A stretch of DNA of 64,000 nucleotides from positions 372,001 to 436,000 of the forward strand of contig JACKMZ010000001.1 in the NCBI GenBank assembly GCA_024235135.1. Direction: 5' to 3'. The stretch is from Gammaproteobacteria bacterium (GTDB lineage: Bacteria > Pseudomonadota > Gammaproteobacteria > Competibacterales > Competibacteraceae). The translations under genes were made by a program, and so were the position numbers. Of this stretch, positions 1 through 8,413 are shown one piece after another (within the stretch, counting starts at the first letter, position 1; every line of letters starts with the position of its first letter). The notes beneath the pieces were generated by a model. That model saw nothing but the letters and a program-made list of their open reading frames with translations. It searched no databases and was not told the origin of the DNA.

Positions 1-133
1 TGCGCGTGATCAATACGAGATCCGTACTCACAAGCGTTTGATGGATATTGTGGACCCGACGGATAAGACAGTCGATGCATTGATGAAGCTGGATCTTGCC
101 GCGGGTGTTGATGTCCAGATCAAGTTGAATTAA
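1..133 (+). CDS. rpsJ: 30S ribosomal protein S10, C-terminal part
   Basis: The window opens inside this gene; the visible 43 residues begin ARDQYEIRTHKR and end VDVQIKLN before a TAA. This is the conserved C-terminal half of S10, a 30S head protein that also serves as NusE in transcription antitermination. It is the usual first gene of the S10 operon. The 5' end and promoter lie outside the window. Confidence 0.95.
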   Translation, partial: ARDQYEIRTHKRLMDIVDPTDKTVDALMKLDLAAGVDVQIKLN

Positions 134-184
134 GGGCGCCTTGCCCTATCCCTATCTCTGTTCGCAAGATACGGGAGACGATAC

Positions 185-271
185 GGTTTTCGCCAGGCCC
201 GAGGCTGGCTTGGTGTAAAACCGCGGCGCATGAGGGATGCCATCCCTCCTCTGGCCTAAATAAAAAAGAGG
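185..271 (+). promoter_or_regulatory. Structured rpsJ-rplC intergenic leader
   Basis: The 145-base spacer between rpsJ and rplC can fold. GGTTTT (185-190) pairs with AAAACC (217-222) around an inner hairpin GCCAG (192-196) / CTGGC (205-209). A second hairpin is GAGGGAT (232-238) / ATCCCTC (242-248). CCTCT (248-252) is complementary to the rplC Shine-Dalgarno AGAGG (267-271) and could mask it. These pairings are seen by eye. A role in translational autoregulation is inference. Confidence 0.35.
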
Positions 272-278
272 TTTTCCA

Positions 279-923
279 ATGGCAATCGGATTGATTGGTC
301 GTAAGGCCGGCATGACGCGCGTTTTCACTGAAGATGGCAATTCGGTGCCGGTGACCGTGATCGAGGTTGAACCCAATCGCGTGACTCAGGTGAAAACCAT
401 CCCTGTGGATGGTTACCGCGCTTTGCAAGTAACGGCGGGCACACGCCGCTCCAGCCGAGTCAATAAACCCACTGCCGGGCATTACGCCAAAGCAGGCGTT
501 GAACCTGGAAGGGGCTTGTGGGAATTCCGACTGGCCGATGATGAAGGTGCCGATTTTGTAGTCGGTGCTGAGCTCAAGGTGGATTTGTTTCAGGCCGGAC
601 AAAAAGTTGATGTGGCGGGTACCACGATTGGTAAGGGGTATGCCGGTACTATCAAGCGACACCATTTTAAGGGTCAACGGAACAGCCACGGTAATTCGCT
701 TTCTCATCGGGTGCCGGGTTCCATCGGTCAGAACCAGACGCCGGGGCGTGTGTTCAAGGGCAAGAAAATGTCCGGACAGCTTGGCGCCGTGCGGCGCAGT
801 GTGCTGAATCTCGAAGTGATACGCGTCGATGCGGAACGCAATCTGTTACTGCTCAAAGGGGCTGTGCCCGGTGCCAAGGGGGGTGATTTGATTATTCGTC
901 CAACCGTTAAGGCACGCCGTTAG
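279..923 (+). CDS. rplC: 50S ribosomal protein L3
   Basis: 214 residues, full length for bacterial L3, starting MAIGLIGRKAGMTRVF, the typical L3 N-terminus. The conserved SHGNSLSHRVPGSIGQNQ segment lies near residues 140-157. In gammaproteobacteria PrmB methylates the glutamine in this loop. L3 is an early assembly protein close to the peptidyl transferase centre. An AGAGG ribosome site lies about 8 bases before the ATG. Second gene of the S10 operon. Confidence 0.98.
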   Translation: MAIGLIGRKAGMTRVFTEDGNSVPVTVIEVEPNRVTQVKTIPVDGYRALQVTAGTRRSSRVNKPTAGHYAKAGVEPGRGLWEFRLADDEGADFVVGAELKVDLFQAGQKVDVAGTTIGKGYAGTIKRHHFKGQRNSHGNSLSHRVPGSIGQNQTPGRVFKGKKMSGQLGAVRRSVLNLEVIRVDAERNLLLLKGAVPGAKGGDLIIRPTVKARR

Positions 924-937
924 AGGAGTTGGGTACC

Positions 938-1561
938 ATGGATCTGCAAGTTATCAACAGCCGTGATCCCGCTTCCGCGAGTACAGCGATGGTGTCGGAT
1001 GCGGTTTTTGCACGCGATTTCAACGAATCACTGGTCCATCAGGTGGTCGTCGCTTGTTTGGCGCGCAGCCGCGCGGGAACCCGGGCGCAGAAAACTCGTT
1101 CGGAAGTCAGTGGCGGCGGTAGTAAGCCCTGGCGCCAGAAAGGTACCGGGCGGGCACGCGCCGGTACGATACGTAGCCCGTTGTGGCGTGGGGGCGGTGT
1201 GACCTTTGCTGCCAAGCCACAGGATTATGGCCAGAAGCTCAACAAGAAGATGTATCGGGCAGCGATGCGGGCCATCCTTTCGGAATTGCTGCGCCAGCAA
1301 CGGTTGCTCATCGTGGATGAGCTCACCGTGAGCGCCCCTAAGACCAAGGAGATAGCCGCCTGTTTGAAGCGCCTGAACGTCGATGAGAGCGTATTACTGG
1401 TGATTCTGGAGCCGGATCTCAATCTGTATCTCGCCGCGCGTAATCTTCCAGGCGTCGGCGTGAGTGAAGCGGCAACTTTAAATCCAGTCGATCTGGTGCG
1501 CTACGACAAGGTAATCATGACCACTGCCGCGCTGCAGTGGGTCGGGGAGTGGCTGCAATGA
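938..1561 (+). CDS. rplD: 50S ribosomal protein L4
   Basis: 207 residues from the ATG at 938, which has GAGGAG at 923-928. An in-frame TTG at 929 lies too close to that site to be the start. The conserved loop GGGSKPWRQKGTGRARAG is present. L4 lines the exit tunnel, and in enteric bacteria it represses its own operon; whether it does so here is not visible. It overlaps rplW by four bases (ATGA), suggesting coupled translation. Confidence 0.97.
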   Translation: MDLQVINSRDPASASTAMVSDAVFARDFNESLVHQVVVACLARSRAGTRAQKTRSEVSGGGSKPWRQKGTGRARAGTIRSPLWRGGGVTFAAKPQDYGQKLNKKMYRAAMRAILSELLRQQRLLIVDELTVSAPKTKEIAACLKRLNVDESVLLVILEPDLNLYLAARNLPGVGVSEAATLNPVDLVRYDKVIMTTAALQWVGEWLQ

Positions 1562-1851
1562 ATCAGGAACGTTTGATGACCATCTTGGTGGCGCCGCATA
1601 TCTCCGAGAAGAGCACGAGGGTTGCGGATCAATCCAACCAGGTTGTGTTCAAGGTCGCCAAGGACGCTACCAAGCCGGAAATCCGGCAAGCAGTGGAAAT
1701 GATGTTCAATGTCAAGGTTGAATCCGTCACGGTTACTAATGTCAAGGGTAAGCAAAAGCGTTTTGGTGCCCGTCTTGGACGCCGTGGCGATTGGAAAAAA
1801 GCCTACGTAGCCTTGGCTGAAGGCCAGGAAATACAGTTCATCGCGGAATGA
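1558..1851 (+). CDS. rplW: 50S ribosomal protein L23
   Basis: 97 residues, normal for L23, beginning MNQERLMTILVAPHISEKS. The start overlaps the rplD stop codon. L23 sits at the tunnel exit and is the docking site for trigger factor and SRP. The conserved VKVESVTVTNVKGKQKRFG segment is present. The stop is followed by a 37-base spacer to rplB. Confidence 0.97.
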   Translation: MNQERLMTILVAPHISEKSTRVADQSNQVVFKVAKDATKPEIRQAVEMMFNVKVESVTVTNVKGKQKRFGARLGRRGDWKKAYVALAEGQEIQFIAE

Positions 1852-1888
1852 ATGGGCGGCGGGCGATTGCGAAATCAGGTTAATTACT

Positions 1889-2710
1889 ATGGCGATAGTT
1901 AAACAAAAACCGACGTCACCGGGCCGCCGCTTCGTCGTCACGATAACCACCCCTGGGTTACACAAGGGCGAGCCTCACAAGCCGCTGTTGTCTAAGAAAA
2001 CCCGCAAAGGTGGGCGTAATAATCTGGGTCGGATTACGACCCGGCATCAGGGCGGCGGTCATAAGCAGCATTATCGGATCGTTGACTTCAGGCGTAACAA
2101 GGACGACATACCCGCCATTGTGGAGCGCCTGGAGTATGACCCCAATCGGAGCGCACACATCGCGTTGTTGCGCTACGCTGACGGGGAATGGCGCTATATC
2201 ATCGCGCCTCGCGGGGTAGAGGTTGGCGCGACCGTTATTTCAGGAACTGCCGCTCCGATCAAAGCGGGCAACGCCTTGCCGTTGCGTAATATACCGGTCG
2301 GCAGCACGGTGCATTGTATTGAGATGAAGCCTGGCAAGGGTGCGCAAATAGCCCGCAGTGCGGGGGCCTCTGTGCAACTGGTGGCGCGTGAAGGCAGCTA
2401 TGCGACGGTGCGGCTGCGTTCCGGGGAAACCCGCAAGATACACGTCGATTGCAAGGCGACTATTGGAGAGGTTGGCAATGAAAGCCATGCGCTCCGCTCA
2501 TTGGGTAAAGCTGGCGCCAAGCGCTGGCGCGGTATTCGCCCAACGGTGCGAGGAGTTGCCATGAATCCCGTTGATCATCCCCATGGTGGTGGTGAAGGTC
2601 GCACTTCGGGTGGCCGTCATCCGGTTAGTCCTTGGGGCGTGCCAACCAAAGGCCATAAGACCCGGCACAACAAGCGTACCGGGAATATGATCGTGCGCCG
2701 GCGTAAATAA
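1889..2710 (+). CDS. rplB: 50S ribosomal protein L2
   Basis: 273 residues, full length. It carries the L2 hallmarks GRNNLGRITTRHQGGGHK near residues 43-60 and MNPVDHPHGGGEGRTSGGR near 225-243; the latter contains the conserved histidine near the peptidyl transferase centre. L2 helps join the subunits. Strict operon order, following rplW and preceding rpsS. Confidence 0.98.
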   Translation: MAIVKQKPTSPGRRFVVTITTPGLHKGEPHKPLLSKKTRKGGRNNLGRITTRHQGGGHKQHYRIVDFRRNKDDIPAIVERLEYDPNRSAHIALLRYADGEWRYIIAPRGVEVGATVISGTAAPIKAGNALPLRNIPVGSTVHCIEMKPGKGAQIARSAGASVQLVAREGSYATVRLRSGETRKIHVDCKATIGEVGNESHALRSLGKAGAKRWRGIRPTVRGVAMNPVDHPHGGGEGRTSGGRHPVSPWGVPTKGHKTRHNKRTGNMIVRRRK

Positions 2711-2737
2711 TCTGCCGAGCCAAGCGAGGAAACGACT

Positions 2738-3010
2738 GTGCCACGTTCTGTAAAAAAAGGGCCGTTTGTCGATATCCACCTAATGGAAAAGGTGGCTCAA
2801 GCAGTGGCTACCAACAGCAAGAAGCCCATTAAGACCTGGTCGCGCCGTTCAATGGTGATACCCAATATGGTGGGGCTGACTATTGCAGTGCATAACGGTC
2901 GCCAACATGTTCCGATTCTCGTCAGTGAAAACATGGTGGGCCATAAACTCGGTGAATTTGCCGCTACTCGCACTTATCGCGGGCATACGGCGGACAAGAA
3001 ATCGAAATAG
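2738..3010 (+). CDS. rpsS: 30S ribosomal protein S19
   Basis: 90 residues starting at a GTG codon preceded by AGCGAGGAA. The N-terminus MPRSVKKGPFVD and the segment SRRSMVIPNMVGLTIAVHNG are diagnostic. S19 forms the head of the 30S subunit with S13 and contacts the A-site tRNA region and the L5 bridge. GTG is the only sensible start. Confidence 0.97.
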   Translation: MPRSVKKGPFVDIHLMEKVAQAVATNSKKPIKTWSRRSMVIPNMVGLTIAVHNGRQHVPILVSENMVGHKLGEFAATRTYRGHTADKKSK

Positions 3011-3018
3011 GGATTGTC

Positions 3019-3348
3019 ATGCAAGCAGTCGCTAGATTGAAACATGCCCGTGTCTCGGCCCAGAAAGCCAGGCTTGTGGCTGATCAGGTACGTGGTTTAC
3101 CGGTGGGGCGGGCCTTGGAGTTGCTGACGTTCAGTAACAAAAAATCGGCCGGTCTAATCCGGGGCGTGCTGGAATCAGCCATAGCGAACGCCGAGCATAA
3201 CGAGGGTGCGGATATAGATGAGCTCAAAATCAGCGCGATTTTCGTCGATGAGGGGCCGGCTTTCAAACGCATCCAGGCGCGTGCCAAAGGGCGGGGTAAC
3301 CGCATTGAAAAACGCACCAGCCACATTACCGTTGAAGTAGCCGAGTAG
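3019..3348 (+). CDS. rplV: 50S ribosomal protein L22
   Basis: 109 residues, beginning MQAVARLKHARVSAQKARLV, with the C-terminal hairpin RIQARAKGRGNRIEKRTSH that extends into the exit tunnel in known structures. It lies 8 bases after rpsS and 6 before rpsC, so the three are surely cotranscribed. Confidence 0.97.
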   Translation: MQAVARLKHARVSAQKARLVADQVRGLPVGRALELLTFSNKKSAGLIRGVLESAIANAEHNEGADIDELKISAIFVDEGPAFKRIQARAKGRGNRIEKRTSHITVEVAE

Positions 3349-3354
3349 GACGCT

Positions 3355-4029
3355 ATGGGTCAGAAAGTACATCCGGTTGGCATACGCTTAGGCATTGCGT
3401 CCGACTGGACATCAAAATGGTTTGCCGATTCTAAGAATTTTCCCGATTTCCTGGAAATGGATCTGCGTGTTCGCGCCTTCCTGAAGAAAAAGCTGGCACA
3501 TGCTTCGGTCGGGCGGATACAGATTGAGCGCCCAGCACGCACCGCTCATATCACGATTCATACGGCCCGACCCGGCGTGGTGATAGGCAAGAAGGGCGAG
3601 GAAATCGAAACCCTACGCCGAGATGTATCGGCGATGATAGGGATTCCGGTGCATATCAATATTGAGGAAATTCGCAAGCCTGAATTGGATGCCCAACTGG
3701 TCGCGGAAGGCGTGGCTCAGCAGTTGGAGAAACGCATCATGTTCCGGCGTGCGATGAAAAGGGCTGTTACCAATGCGATGCGGTTGGGCGCGCAGGGCAT
3801 CAAGATTGCCGTCGCGGGTCGTTTGAACGGAGCGGAAATAGCTCGCGGCGAATGGTATAGGGAAGGGCGGGTGCCTTTGCATACTTTGCGTGCCGACATT
3901 GACTATGGCTTTGCGGAAGCCAGAACCACCTACGGGGTGATTGGAGTCAAAGTCTGGATATTCAAGGGTGAAGTGTTCGATTTTGATCGCCCAGGCGAGG
4001 CCAAGGCCGAGAAAGCCGCCGCAGGTTGA
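3355..4029 (+). CDS. rpsC: 30S ribosomal protein S3
   Basis: 224 residues starting MGQKVHPVGIRLGI. A KH RNA-binding domain carries GVVIGKKGEEIE near residues 69-80. The C-terminal S3 domain has RAMKRAVTNAMRLGAQGIKI. The protein lines the mRNA entry channel and has helicase activity in known ribosomes. The tail is short and lysine/alanine rich. Confidence 0.98.
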   Translation: MGQKVHPVGIRLGIASDWTSKWFADSKNFPDFLEMDLRVRAFLKKKLAHASVGRIQIERPARTAHITIHTARPGVVIGKKGEEIETLRRDVSAMIGIPVHINIEEIRKPELDAQLVAEGVAQQLEKRIMFRRAMKRAVTNAMRLGAQGIKIAVAGRLNGAEIARGEWYREGRVPLHTLRADIDYGFAEARTTYGVIGVKVWIFKGEVFDFDRPGEAKAEKAAAG

Positions 4030-4048
4030 TCGGTGACGGAGGATAACC

Positions 4049-4462
4049 ATGTTACAGCCGAAAAGAACGAAATTCCGTAAGCAGCGCAAGGGCCGTAACC
4101 GGGGCGTCGCCACGAGTGGTAACAAGGTCAGTTTCGGCGAATTCGGCCTCAAGTGTACGGCTCATGGCCGGATCACGGCTCGTCAAATCGAAGCGGCGCG
4201 TCGCGCAATCAACCGGCATATCAAACGTGGCGGCAAGCTTTGGATACGCATTTTCCCCGATGTGCCTATTACCAAAAAGCCCTTGGAAGTCCGTCAGGGC
4301 AAGGGTAAGGGGAACGTGGAATACTGGGTCGCGCGGGTACAACCGGGGCGTATGTTGTATGAAATGGAAGGTGTGCCCGAGTCTATCGCGCGCGAGGCCT
4401 TCCGTTTGGCATCGGCCAAGTTGCCTGTCCACACCGTGTTTGTCAGTCGGATGGTGATGTGA
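4049..4462 (+). CDS. rplP: 50S ribosomal protein L16
   Basis: 137 residues starting MLQPKRTKFRKQRKGRNRG. The conserved GRMLYEMEGV segment lies near residues 106-115. L16 organises the A-site region of the 50S subunit. The arginine hydroxylated by YcfD in E. coli lies in the RQ/VTRY-type segment, but I cannot judge modification here. Its stop codon shares a base with the rpmC start. Confidence 0.97.
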   Translation: MLQPKRTKFRKQRKGRNRGVATSGNKVSFGEFGLKCTAHGRITARQIEAARRAINRHIKRGGKLWIRIFPDVPITKKPLEVRQGKGKGNVEYWVARVQPGRMLYEMEGVPESIAREAFRLASAKLPVHTVFVSRMVM

Positions 4463-4659
4463 TGAAAGTAAGCGAGCTTCGCCAGAAAAGCGTGGAGGAA
4501 TTGAACCAGGAACTCTTGGATTCGCGACGCGAACAATTCAATCTGCGCATGCAGCAAGCGACTAACCAGCTGAGTAAGCCTCATCTGTTTCGGCAAGTGC
4601 GGCGGCGTATCGCCCGGATCAAAACCTTATTGCGTGAAAAGGAAGGTAAGCCGACATGA
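4462..4659 (+). CDS. rpmC: 50S ribosomal protein L29
   Basis: 65 residues from the ATG at 4462 (MKVSELRQKSVEELNQEL). A GTG directly upstream is in frame but would overlap rplP further. L29 is a helical hairpin at the tunnel exit beside L23. The sequence is rich in Arg, Gln and Glu, as expected. It overlaps rpsQ by four bases. Confidence 0.96.
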   Translation: MKVSELRQKSVEELNQELLDSRREQFNLRMQQATNQLSKPHLFRQVRRRIARIKTLLREKEGKPT

Positions 4660-4922
4660 ATGACGAACAGGTACAACTCAAGCGTTCGCTGCTAGGACGA
4701 GTCTCCAGTAACAAGATGGACAAGACGATTACTGTAGTCATTGAACGTCTGGTGCGCCATCCCGTGTATGGGAAGTATGTGCGTCGTTCCACCAAGCTGC
4801 ATGCGCACGATGAAAATAACGAGTGCCAGGAAGGTGATTTGGTGCGTATCCAGCAGTGCCGCCCTTTGGCGAAGACCAAGGCTTGGCAACTGGTGGAGAT
4901 CGTCGAACGGGCCCAGTTGTAA
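4656..4922 (+). CDS. rpsQ: 30S ribosomal protein S17
   Basis: 88 residues with the S17 OB-fold segment GRVSSNKMDKTITVVIERLV and the HPVYGKYVRRSTKLHAHDE motif. It binds 16S rRNA in the 5' domain during early assembly. It is the last gene of the S10 group; a 30-base spacer leads into rplN without an obvious terminator, so readthrough into the spc group is likely. Confidence 0.97.
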   Translation: MNDEQVQLKRSLLGRVSSNKMDKTITVVIERLVRHPVYGKYVRRSTKLHAHDENNECQEGDLVRIQQCRPLAKTKAWQLVEIVERAQL

Positions 4923-4952
4923 TCGCGGCGCTAACCGGAGCGGGATACAGAC

Positions 4953-5321
4953 ATGATTCAGATGCAAACGGTCTTGAATGTCGCGGACAACAGCGGTGCG
5001 CGCCGTCTGATGTGTATCAAGGTGCTAGGGGGTTCCCATCGCCGTTATGCCAACATCGGCGATATCATCAAAGTTACCGTCAAAGAAGCGATTCCTCGTG
5101 GCAAAGTCAAAAAAGGCGAGGTTTACAACGCCGTCGTGGTTCGTACCCGTAAAGGGGTGCGCCGCAACGATGGTTCGCTGATCCGATTCGATGGTAATGC
5201 CGCAGTGCTGCTGAACAGCAAGTTAGAACCGATCGGCACGCGCATTTTCGGACCCGTGACCCGTGAACTTCGCAGCGAACGCTTCATGAAAATTATTTCC
5301 CTGGCACCTGAGGTGCTCTAG
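4953..5321 (+). CDS. rplN: 50S ribosomal protein L14
   Basis: 122 residues beginning MIQMQTVLNVADNSGARRLMCI, the invariant L14 start. It carries the KKGEVYNAVVVRTRKGVRR segment. L14 forms intersubunit bridges and is the target of the silencing factor RsfS. First gene of the spc group. Confidence 0.98.
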   Translation: MIQMQTVLNVADNSGARRLMCIKVLGGSHRRYANIGDIIKVTVKEAIPRGKVKKGEVYNAVVVRTRKGVRRNDGSLIRFDGNAAVLLNSKLEPIGTRIFGPVTRELRSERFMKIISLAPEVL

Positions 5322-5343
5322 GGCGCACGGAGAATACCAAGTC

Positions 5344-5661
5344 ATGCGCAAGATTCGTAGCGGCGATGATGTCATCGTTATCGCCGGAAAAGACAAGGGT
5401 CGCCGCGGTCAGGTGCTGCGTATTGTCGATCATGAACGGGTGCTGGTGGAGGGCGTCAACCTGGTCAAACGTCATACGCGGGCGAATCCCGCGGCCGGAG
5501 CACCCGGTGGAATTATCGAGCGCGAGGCGCCGATCCACATTTCCAATGTCATGTTATACAACCCGCGCACGGAGCGGGGGGGGCGTATCGGGTTCCGAAC
5601 TTTGGAAGATGGACGCAAGGTGCGGTACTTCAAGGCCGATAACGAAGTAGTCGATGTTTAA
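5344..5661 (+). CDS. rplX: 50S ribosomal protein L24
   Basis: 105 residues with the KOW motif GDDVIVIAGKDKGRRGQVLR near residues 7-26 and the GGIIEREAPIHISNVML segment. L24 nucleates 50S assembly. Its stop codon contributes to the AAGGAG ribosome site of rplE. Confidence 0.97.
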   Translation: MRKIRSGDDVIVIAGKDKGRRGQVLRIVDHERVLVEGVNLVKRHTRANPAAGAPGGIIEREAPIHISNVMLYNPRTERGGRIGFRTLEDGRKVRYFKADNEVVDV

Positions 5662-5671
5662 GGAGCCGGGT

Positions 5672-6211
5672 ATGACACGATTGCATGAATATTATCAGGA
5701 TACGGTGATTCCCAAGCTCAAAGAGCAGTTCGCCTATTCGAATCCAATGCAGACCCCTCGCCTGCTCAAAATCACTTTGAATATGGGGGTGGGGGAAGCC
5801 GTCGGGGATAAGAAGGTAATGGATAACGCCGTCAATGATATGACGCTGATCGCCGGACAGAAACCCGTTGTCACCAAGGCGCGGAAATCGATCGCTGGTT
5901 TTAAGATTCGTGACGGCTGGCCTATCGGTTGCAAGGTAACCTTGCGACGCGACCATATGTATGAGTTTCTGGATCGCCTGGTTAATGTGGCAATACCACG
6001 TATTCGCGATTTTCGGGGATTCAGCTCCAAGGCGTTCGACGGTCGTGGGAATTACAGCTTAGGTGTGCGGGAGCAGATCATCTTCCCAGAGATCGATTAC
6101 GACCGTATCGACGTCATCCGTGGTATGGACATTACCATCACCACCACGGCCCGTTCCGATGAAGAAGGCCGAGCATTGTTGGCGGCTTTCAACTTTCCCT
6201 TCAGAAGCTAA
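5672..6211 (+). CDS. rplE: 50S ribosomal protein L5
   Basis: 179 residues from the ATG at 5672 (MTRLHEYYQDTVIPKL), which has AAGGAG about 7 bases upstream. An in-frame ATG at 5654 lies inside rplX and upstream of that site, so I rejected it. L5 binds 5S rRNA with L18 and L25. The motifs KITLNMGVGEA and FPEIDYDRIDVIRGMDI are typical. Confidence 0.97.
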   Translation: MTRLHEYYQDTVIPKLKEQFAYSNPMQTPRLLKITLNMGVGEAVGDKKVMDNAVNDMTLIAGQKPVVTKARKSIAGFKIRDGWPIGCKVTLRRDHMYEFLDRLVNVAIPRIRDFRGFSSKAFDGRGNYSLGVREQIIFPEIDYDRIDVIRGMDITITTTARSDEEGRALLAAFNFPFRS

Positions 6212-6220
6212 GGGTTTTCC

Positions 6221-6526
6221 ATGGCAAAGAAATCGATCATCAACCGGGAAGCGAAACGCGTCAGACTGGTGCAAAAATATGCCGCCAAGCGAGCTGAACT
6301 CAAGGAAGCAATCCTTAATCCCGGTTTGAGCGACGAACAACGGCGAAACGCACAACGGCAGTTGCAGGAATTACCTCGCGATGCCAGTCCCGTGCGGCTG
6401 CATAACCGGTGTCGCTTGACGGGGCGGCCGCGGGGTTTCTATCGGAAATTTGGCTTGAGCCGCAACAAGCTTCGGGAAGCCGCTATGCGTGGCGATGTAC
6501 CTGGCTTACGCAAAGCTAGTTGGTGA
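6221..6526 (+). CDS. rpsN: 30S ribosomal protein S14
   Basis: 101 residues, the long form of S14. The segment RLHNRCRLTGRPRGFYRKFGLSR is split at VRLHNRCRLTGRPRGFYRKF and lies near residues 60-80. The paired cysteines of zinc-type S14 are absent; only one cysteine is present. It sits in the canonical place between L5 and S8. Confidence 0.97.
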   Translation: MAKKSIINREAKRVRLVQKYAAKRAELKEAILNPGLSDEQRRNAQRQLQELPRDASPVRLHNRCRLTGRPRGFYRKFGLSRNKLREAAMRGDVPGLRKASW

Positions 6527-6589
6527 TCGGAAAGCAAGGTATCCGAGTGTTTTGCGCCAGCCGATAATGATGATTAGGGAGTTCCTTAA

Positions 6590-6985
6590 ATGAGCATGAC
6601 CGACCCTATCGCGGATATGCTGACCCGTATTCGCAATGCGCAGGCTGCCGCCAAGGCGCAGGTCAGTATGCCCTCGTCCAAGTTGAAAATGGCGATCGCG
6701 ACTGTATTGAAAAACGAAGGATACATTATTGACTTCGCCGTAGTGGAAGACGGTAACAAACGCGATCTCACAGTGATTCTCAAGTATTTCGAGGGGCGGC
6801 CTGCCATCGATAAACTGCAACGGATCAGTCGCCCCGGTTTACGGGTATACAAGGGAAAAGACGAATTGCCCAAGGTGATGGGTGGTCTGGGGGTGGCGAT
6901 CATCTCAACCTCGCAGGGGCTGATGAGTGATCGTGCGGCGCGTGCTGCGGGGTACGGTGGCGAAGTGCTCTGCATCGTCGCTTGA
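6590..6985 (+). CDS. rpsH: 30S ribosomal protein S8
   Basis: 131 residues beginning MSMTDPIADMLTRIRNAQ and ending with the S8 signature SDRAARAAGYGGEVLC. S8 is a central-domain 30S protein, and in E. coli it is the repressor of the spc operon, acting at the rplE start. A 63-base spacer separates it from rpsN. Confidence 0.98.
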   Translation: MSMTDPIADMLTRIRNAQAAAKAQVSMPSSKLKMAIATVLKNEGYIIDFAVVEDGNKRDLTVILKYFEGRPAIDKLQRISRPGLRVYKGKDELPKVMGGLGVAIISTSQGLMSDRAARAAGYGGEVLCIVA

Positions 6986-7001
6986 AATTGAGGAAGCTGT
7001 T

Positions 7002-7535
7002 ATGTCACGTGTTGCTAAACAACCTATCCCTATACCCTCTGGCATCCAGGTCGCTATCGACGGTCATCAGGTGGTGGTCAAGGGTAAGCAAGGCAGCTTG
7101 GAAATGGTGCTGCATCGTACCGTCAGTTTGATACAGGAAGGCGATGAACTGAAGGTCGTGCCACGTTCCGAATTGGCCGAGCATCGTTGCATGGCAGGCA
7201 CCATGCGGGCCTTGGTCAACAATATGGTCACCGGAGCACACAGCGGTTTCGAGCGCCGTCTGCAGCTGGTCGGTGTGGGGTATCGCGCGCAGGCCCAGGG
7301 TAACGTTCTGAATTTGACGCTCGGGTTTTCCCATCCAGTGGAGTTCAGTGTGCCTGAAGGAATTACTGTGGAAACACCCAGCCAAACGGAAATTGTGGTT
7401 CGTGGAGCCGATAAGCAGAAGGTGGGGCAGGTCGCTGCCAAGATTCGTGCCTATCGCCCACCGGATGCCTACAAGGGTAAGGGTGTGCGATACGCCAACG
7501 AGACCATCATTCTCAAAGAAGCCAAGAAGAAATAA
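7002..7535 (+). CDS. rplF: 50S ribosomal protein L6
   Basis: 177 residues from the ATG at 7002 (MSRVAKQPIPIPSGIQV). An upstream in-frame ATG at 6927 lies inside rpsH and is not credible. AGGAAG lies about 8 bases before the chosen start. The C-terminal signature RPPDAYKGKGVRYANE is present. L6 lies near the sarcin-ricin loop. Confidence 0.97.
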   Translation: MSRVAKQPIPIPSGIQVAIDGHQVVVKGKQGSLEMVLHRTVSLIQEGDELKVVPRSELAEHRCMAGTMRALVNNMVTGAHSGFERRLQLVGVGYRAQAQGNVLNLTLGFSHPVEFSVPEGITVETPSQTEIVVRGADKQKVGQVAAKIRAYRPPDAYKGKGVRYANETIILKEAKKK

Positions 7536-7537
7536 GC

Positions 7538-7891
7538 ATGGACAAGAAAGCAGCGCGTTTGCGGCGTGGTTTGCGCACCCGTATGAAAATTCGCGAGTTG
7601 GGCATTCATCGCTTGTGCATCCACCGCACTCCGCGCCATATCTACGCACAGGTCATTACACCCGACGGTGGACATGTGGTAGCGGCGGCGTCCACGTTGG
7701 AAAAGCTTGTTAAAGAGGGGCTGACCAGCACCGGTAACGTCGATGCGGCCCGTGCTGTTGGTAAAACGATTGCTGGCAAGGCCCTGGAGGCGGGGATCAC
7801 CCATGTGGCGTTCGACCGCTCCGGCTTTCGCTATCATGGCCGGATCAAGGCGCTCGCCGATGCGGCTCGCGAACAGGGTCTGCAATTCTAA
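7538..7891 (+). CDS. rplR: 50S ribosomal protein L18
   Basis: 117 residues, full length, with the arginine-rich N-terminus MDKKAARLRRGLRTRMKI and the C-terminal motif FDRSGFRYHGRIKALADAAR. L18 carries 5S rRNA to the central protuberance. Only two bases separate it from rplF. Confidence 0.97.
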   Translation: MDKKAARLRRGLRTRMKIRELGIHRLCIHRTPRHIYAQVITPDGGHVVAAASTLEKLVKEGLTSTGNVDAARAVGKTIAGKALEAGITHVAFDRSGFRYHGRIKALADAAREQGLQF

Positions 7892-7903
7892 AAAGGTTGA
7901 TTG

Positions 7904-8413
7904 ATGGCAACGAACGTCGAAACGCAAAGCAGCGATGGGTTGAGCGAGAAGCTCATAGCGGTCAATCGTGTCGCCAAAGTGGTTAAAGGCGGCCGGCAAT
8001 TTGGATTTACCGCGCTCACTGTGGTTGGCGACGGCAATGGCCGGGTCGGCATGGGCTACGGTAAGGCGCGGGAAGTGCCAATCGCCATCCAGAAGGCGAT
8101 GGAAAAAGCGCGCCGCAATATGGTCAATGTGCCGCTGCAGGGTAGTACGCTGCAATATTCGCTCATGGGGCGGCATGGGGCGGCTCGGGTGCACATGCAG
8201 CCGGCCTCGGAAGGTACGGGAATTATCGCCGGTGGGGCCATGCGGGCCGTGTTTGAAGTGGTGGGCGTCAAGGATGTACTGGCTAAATGCATCGGTTCCC
8301 GTAATCCGATCAATGTCGTGCGTGCGACGATTCGTGGGCTGAACCAGATGGCCTCGCCAGAATACTACGCTGCCAAGCGTGGCCGGCCAGTCGAGGAGAT
8401 TTTTAACCCATGA
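7904..8413 (+). CDS. rpsE: 30S ribosomal protein S5
   Basis: 169 residues from the ATG at 7904, with AAAAGG about 8 bases upstream; a TTG three bases earlier is less likely. The double-stranded RNA-binding S5 domain contains VVKGGRQFGFTALTVVGDGN and GYGKAREVPIAIQKAMEKAR. S5 shapes the decoding site and mRNA entry. It overlaps rpmD by four bases. Confidence 0.97.
   Translation: MATNVETQSSDGLSEKLIAVNRVAKVVKGGRQFGFTALTVVGDGNGRVGMGYGKAREVPIAIQKAMEKARRNMVNVPLQGSTLQYSLMGRHGAARVHMQPASEGTGIIAGGAMRAVFEVVGVKDVLAKCIGSRNPINVVRATIRGLNQMASPEYYAAKRGRPVEEIFNP

Noticed and set aside
120..707. 195-codon open frame antisense to rplC
   Set aside because: It mirrors a certain ribosomal gene, has no family resemblance and no ribosome site.
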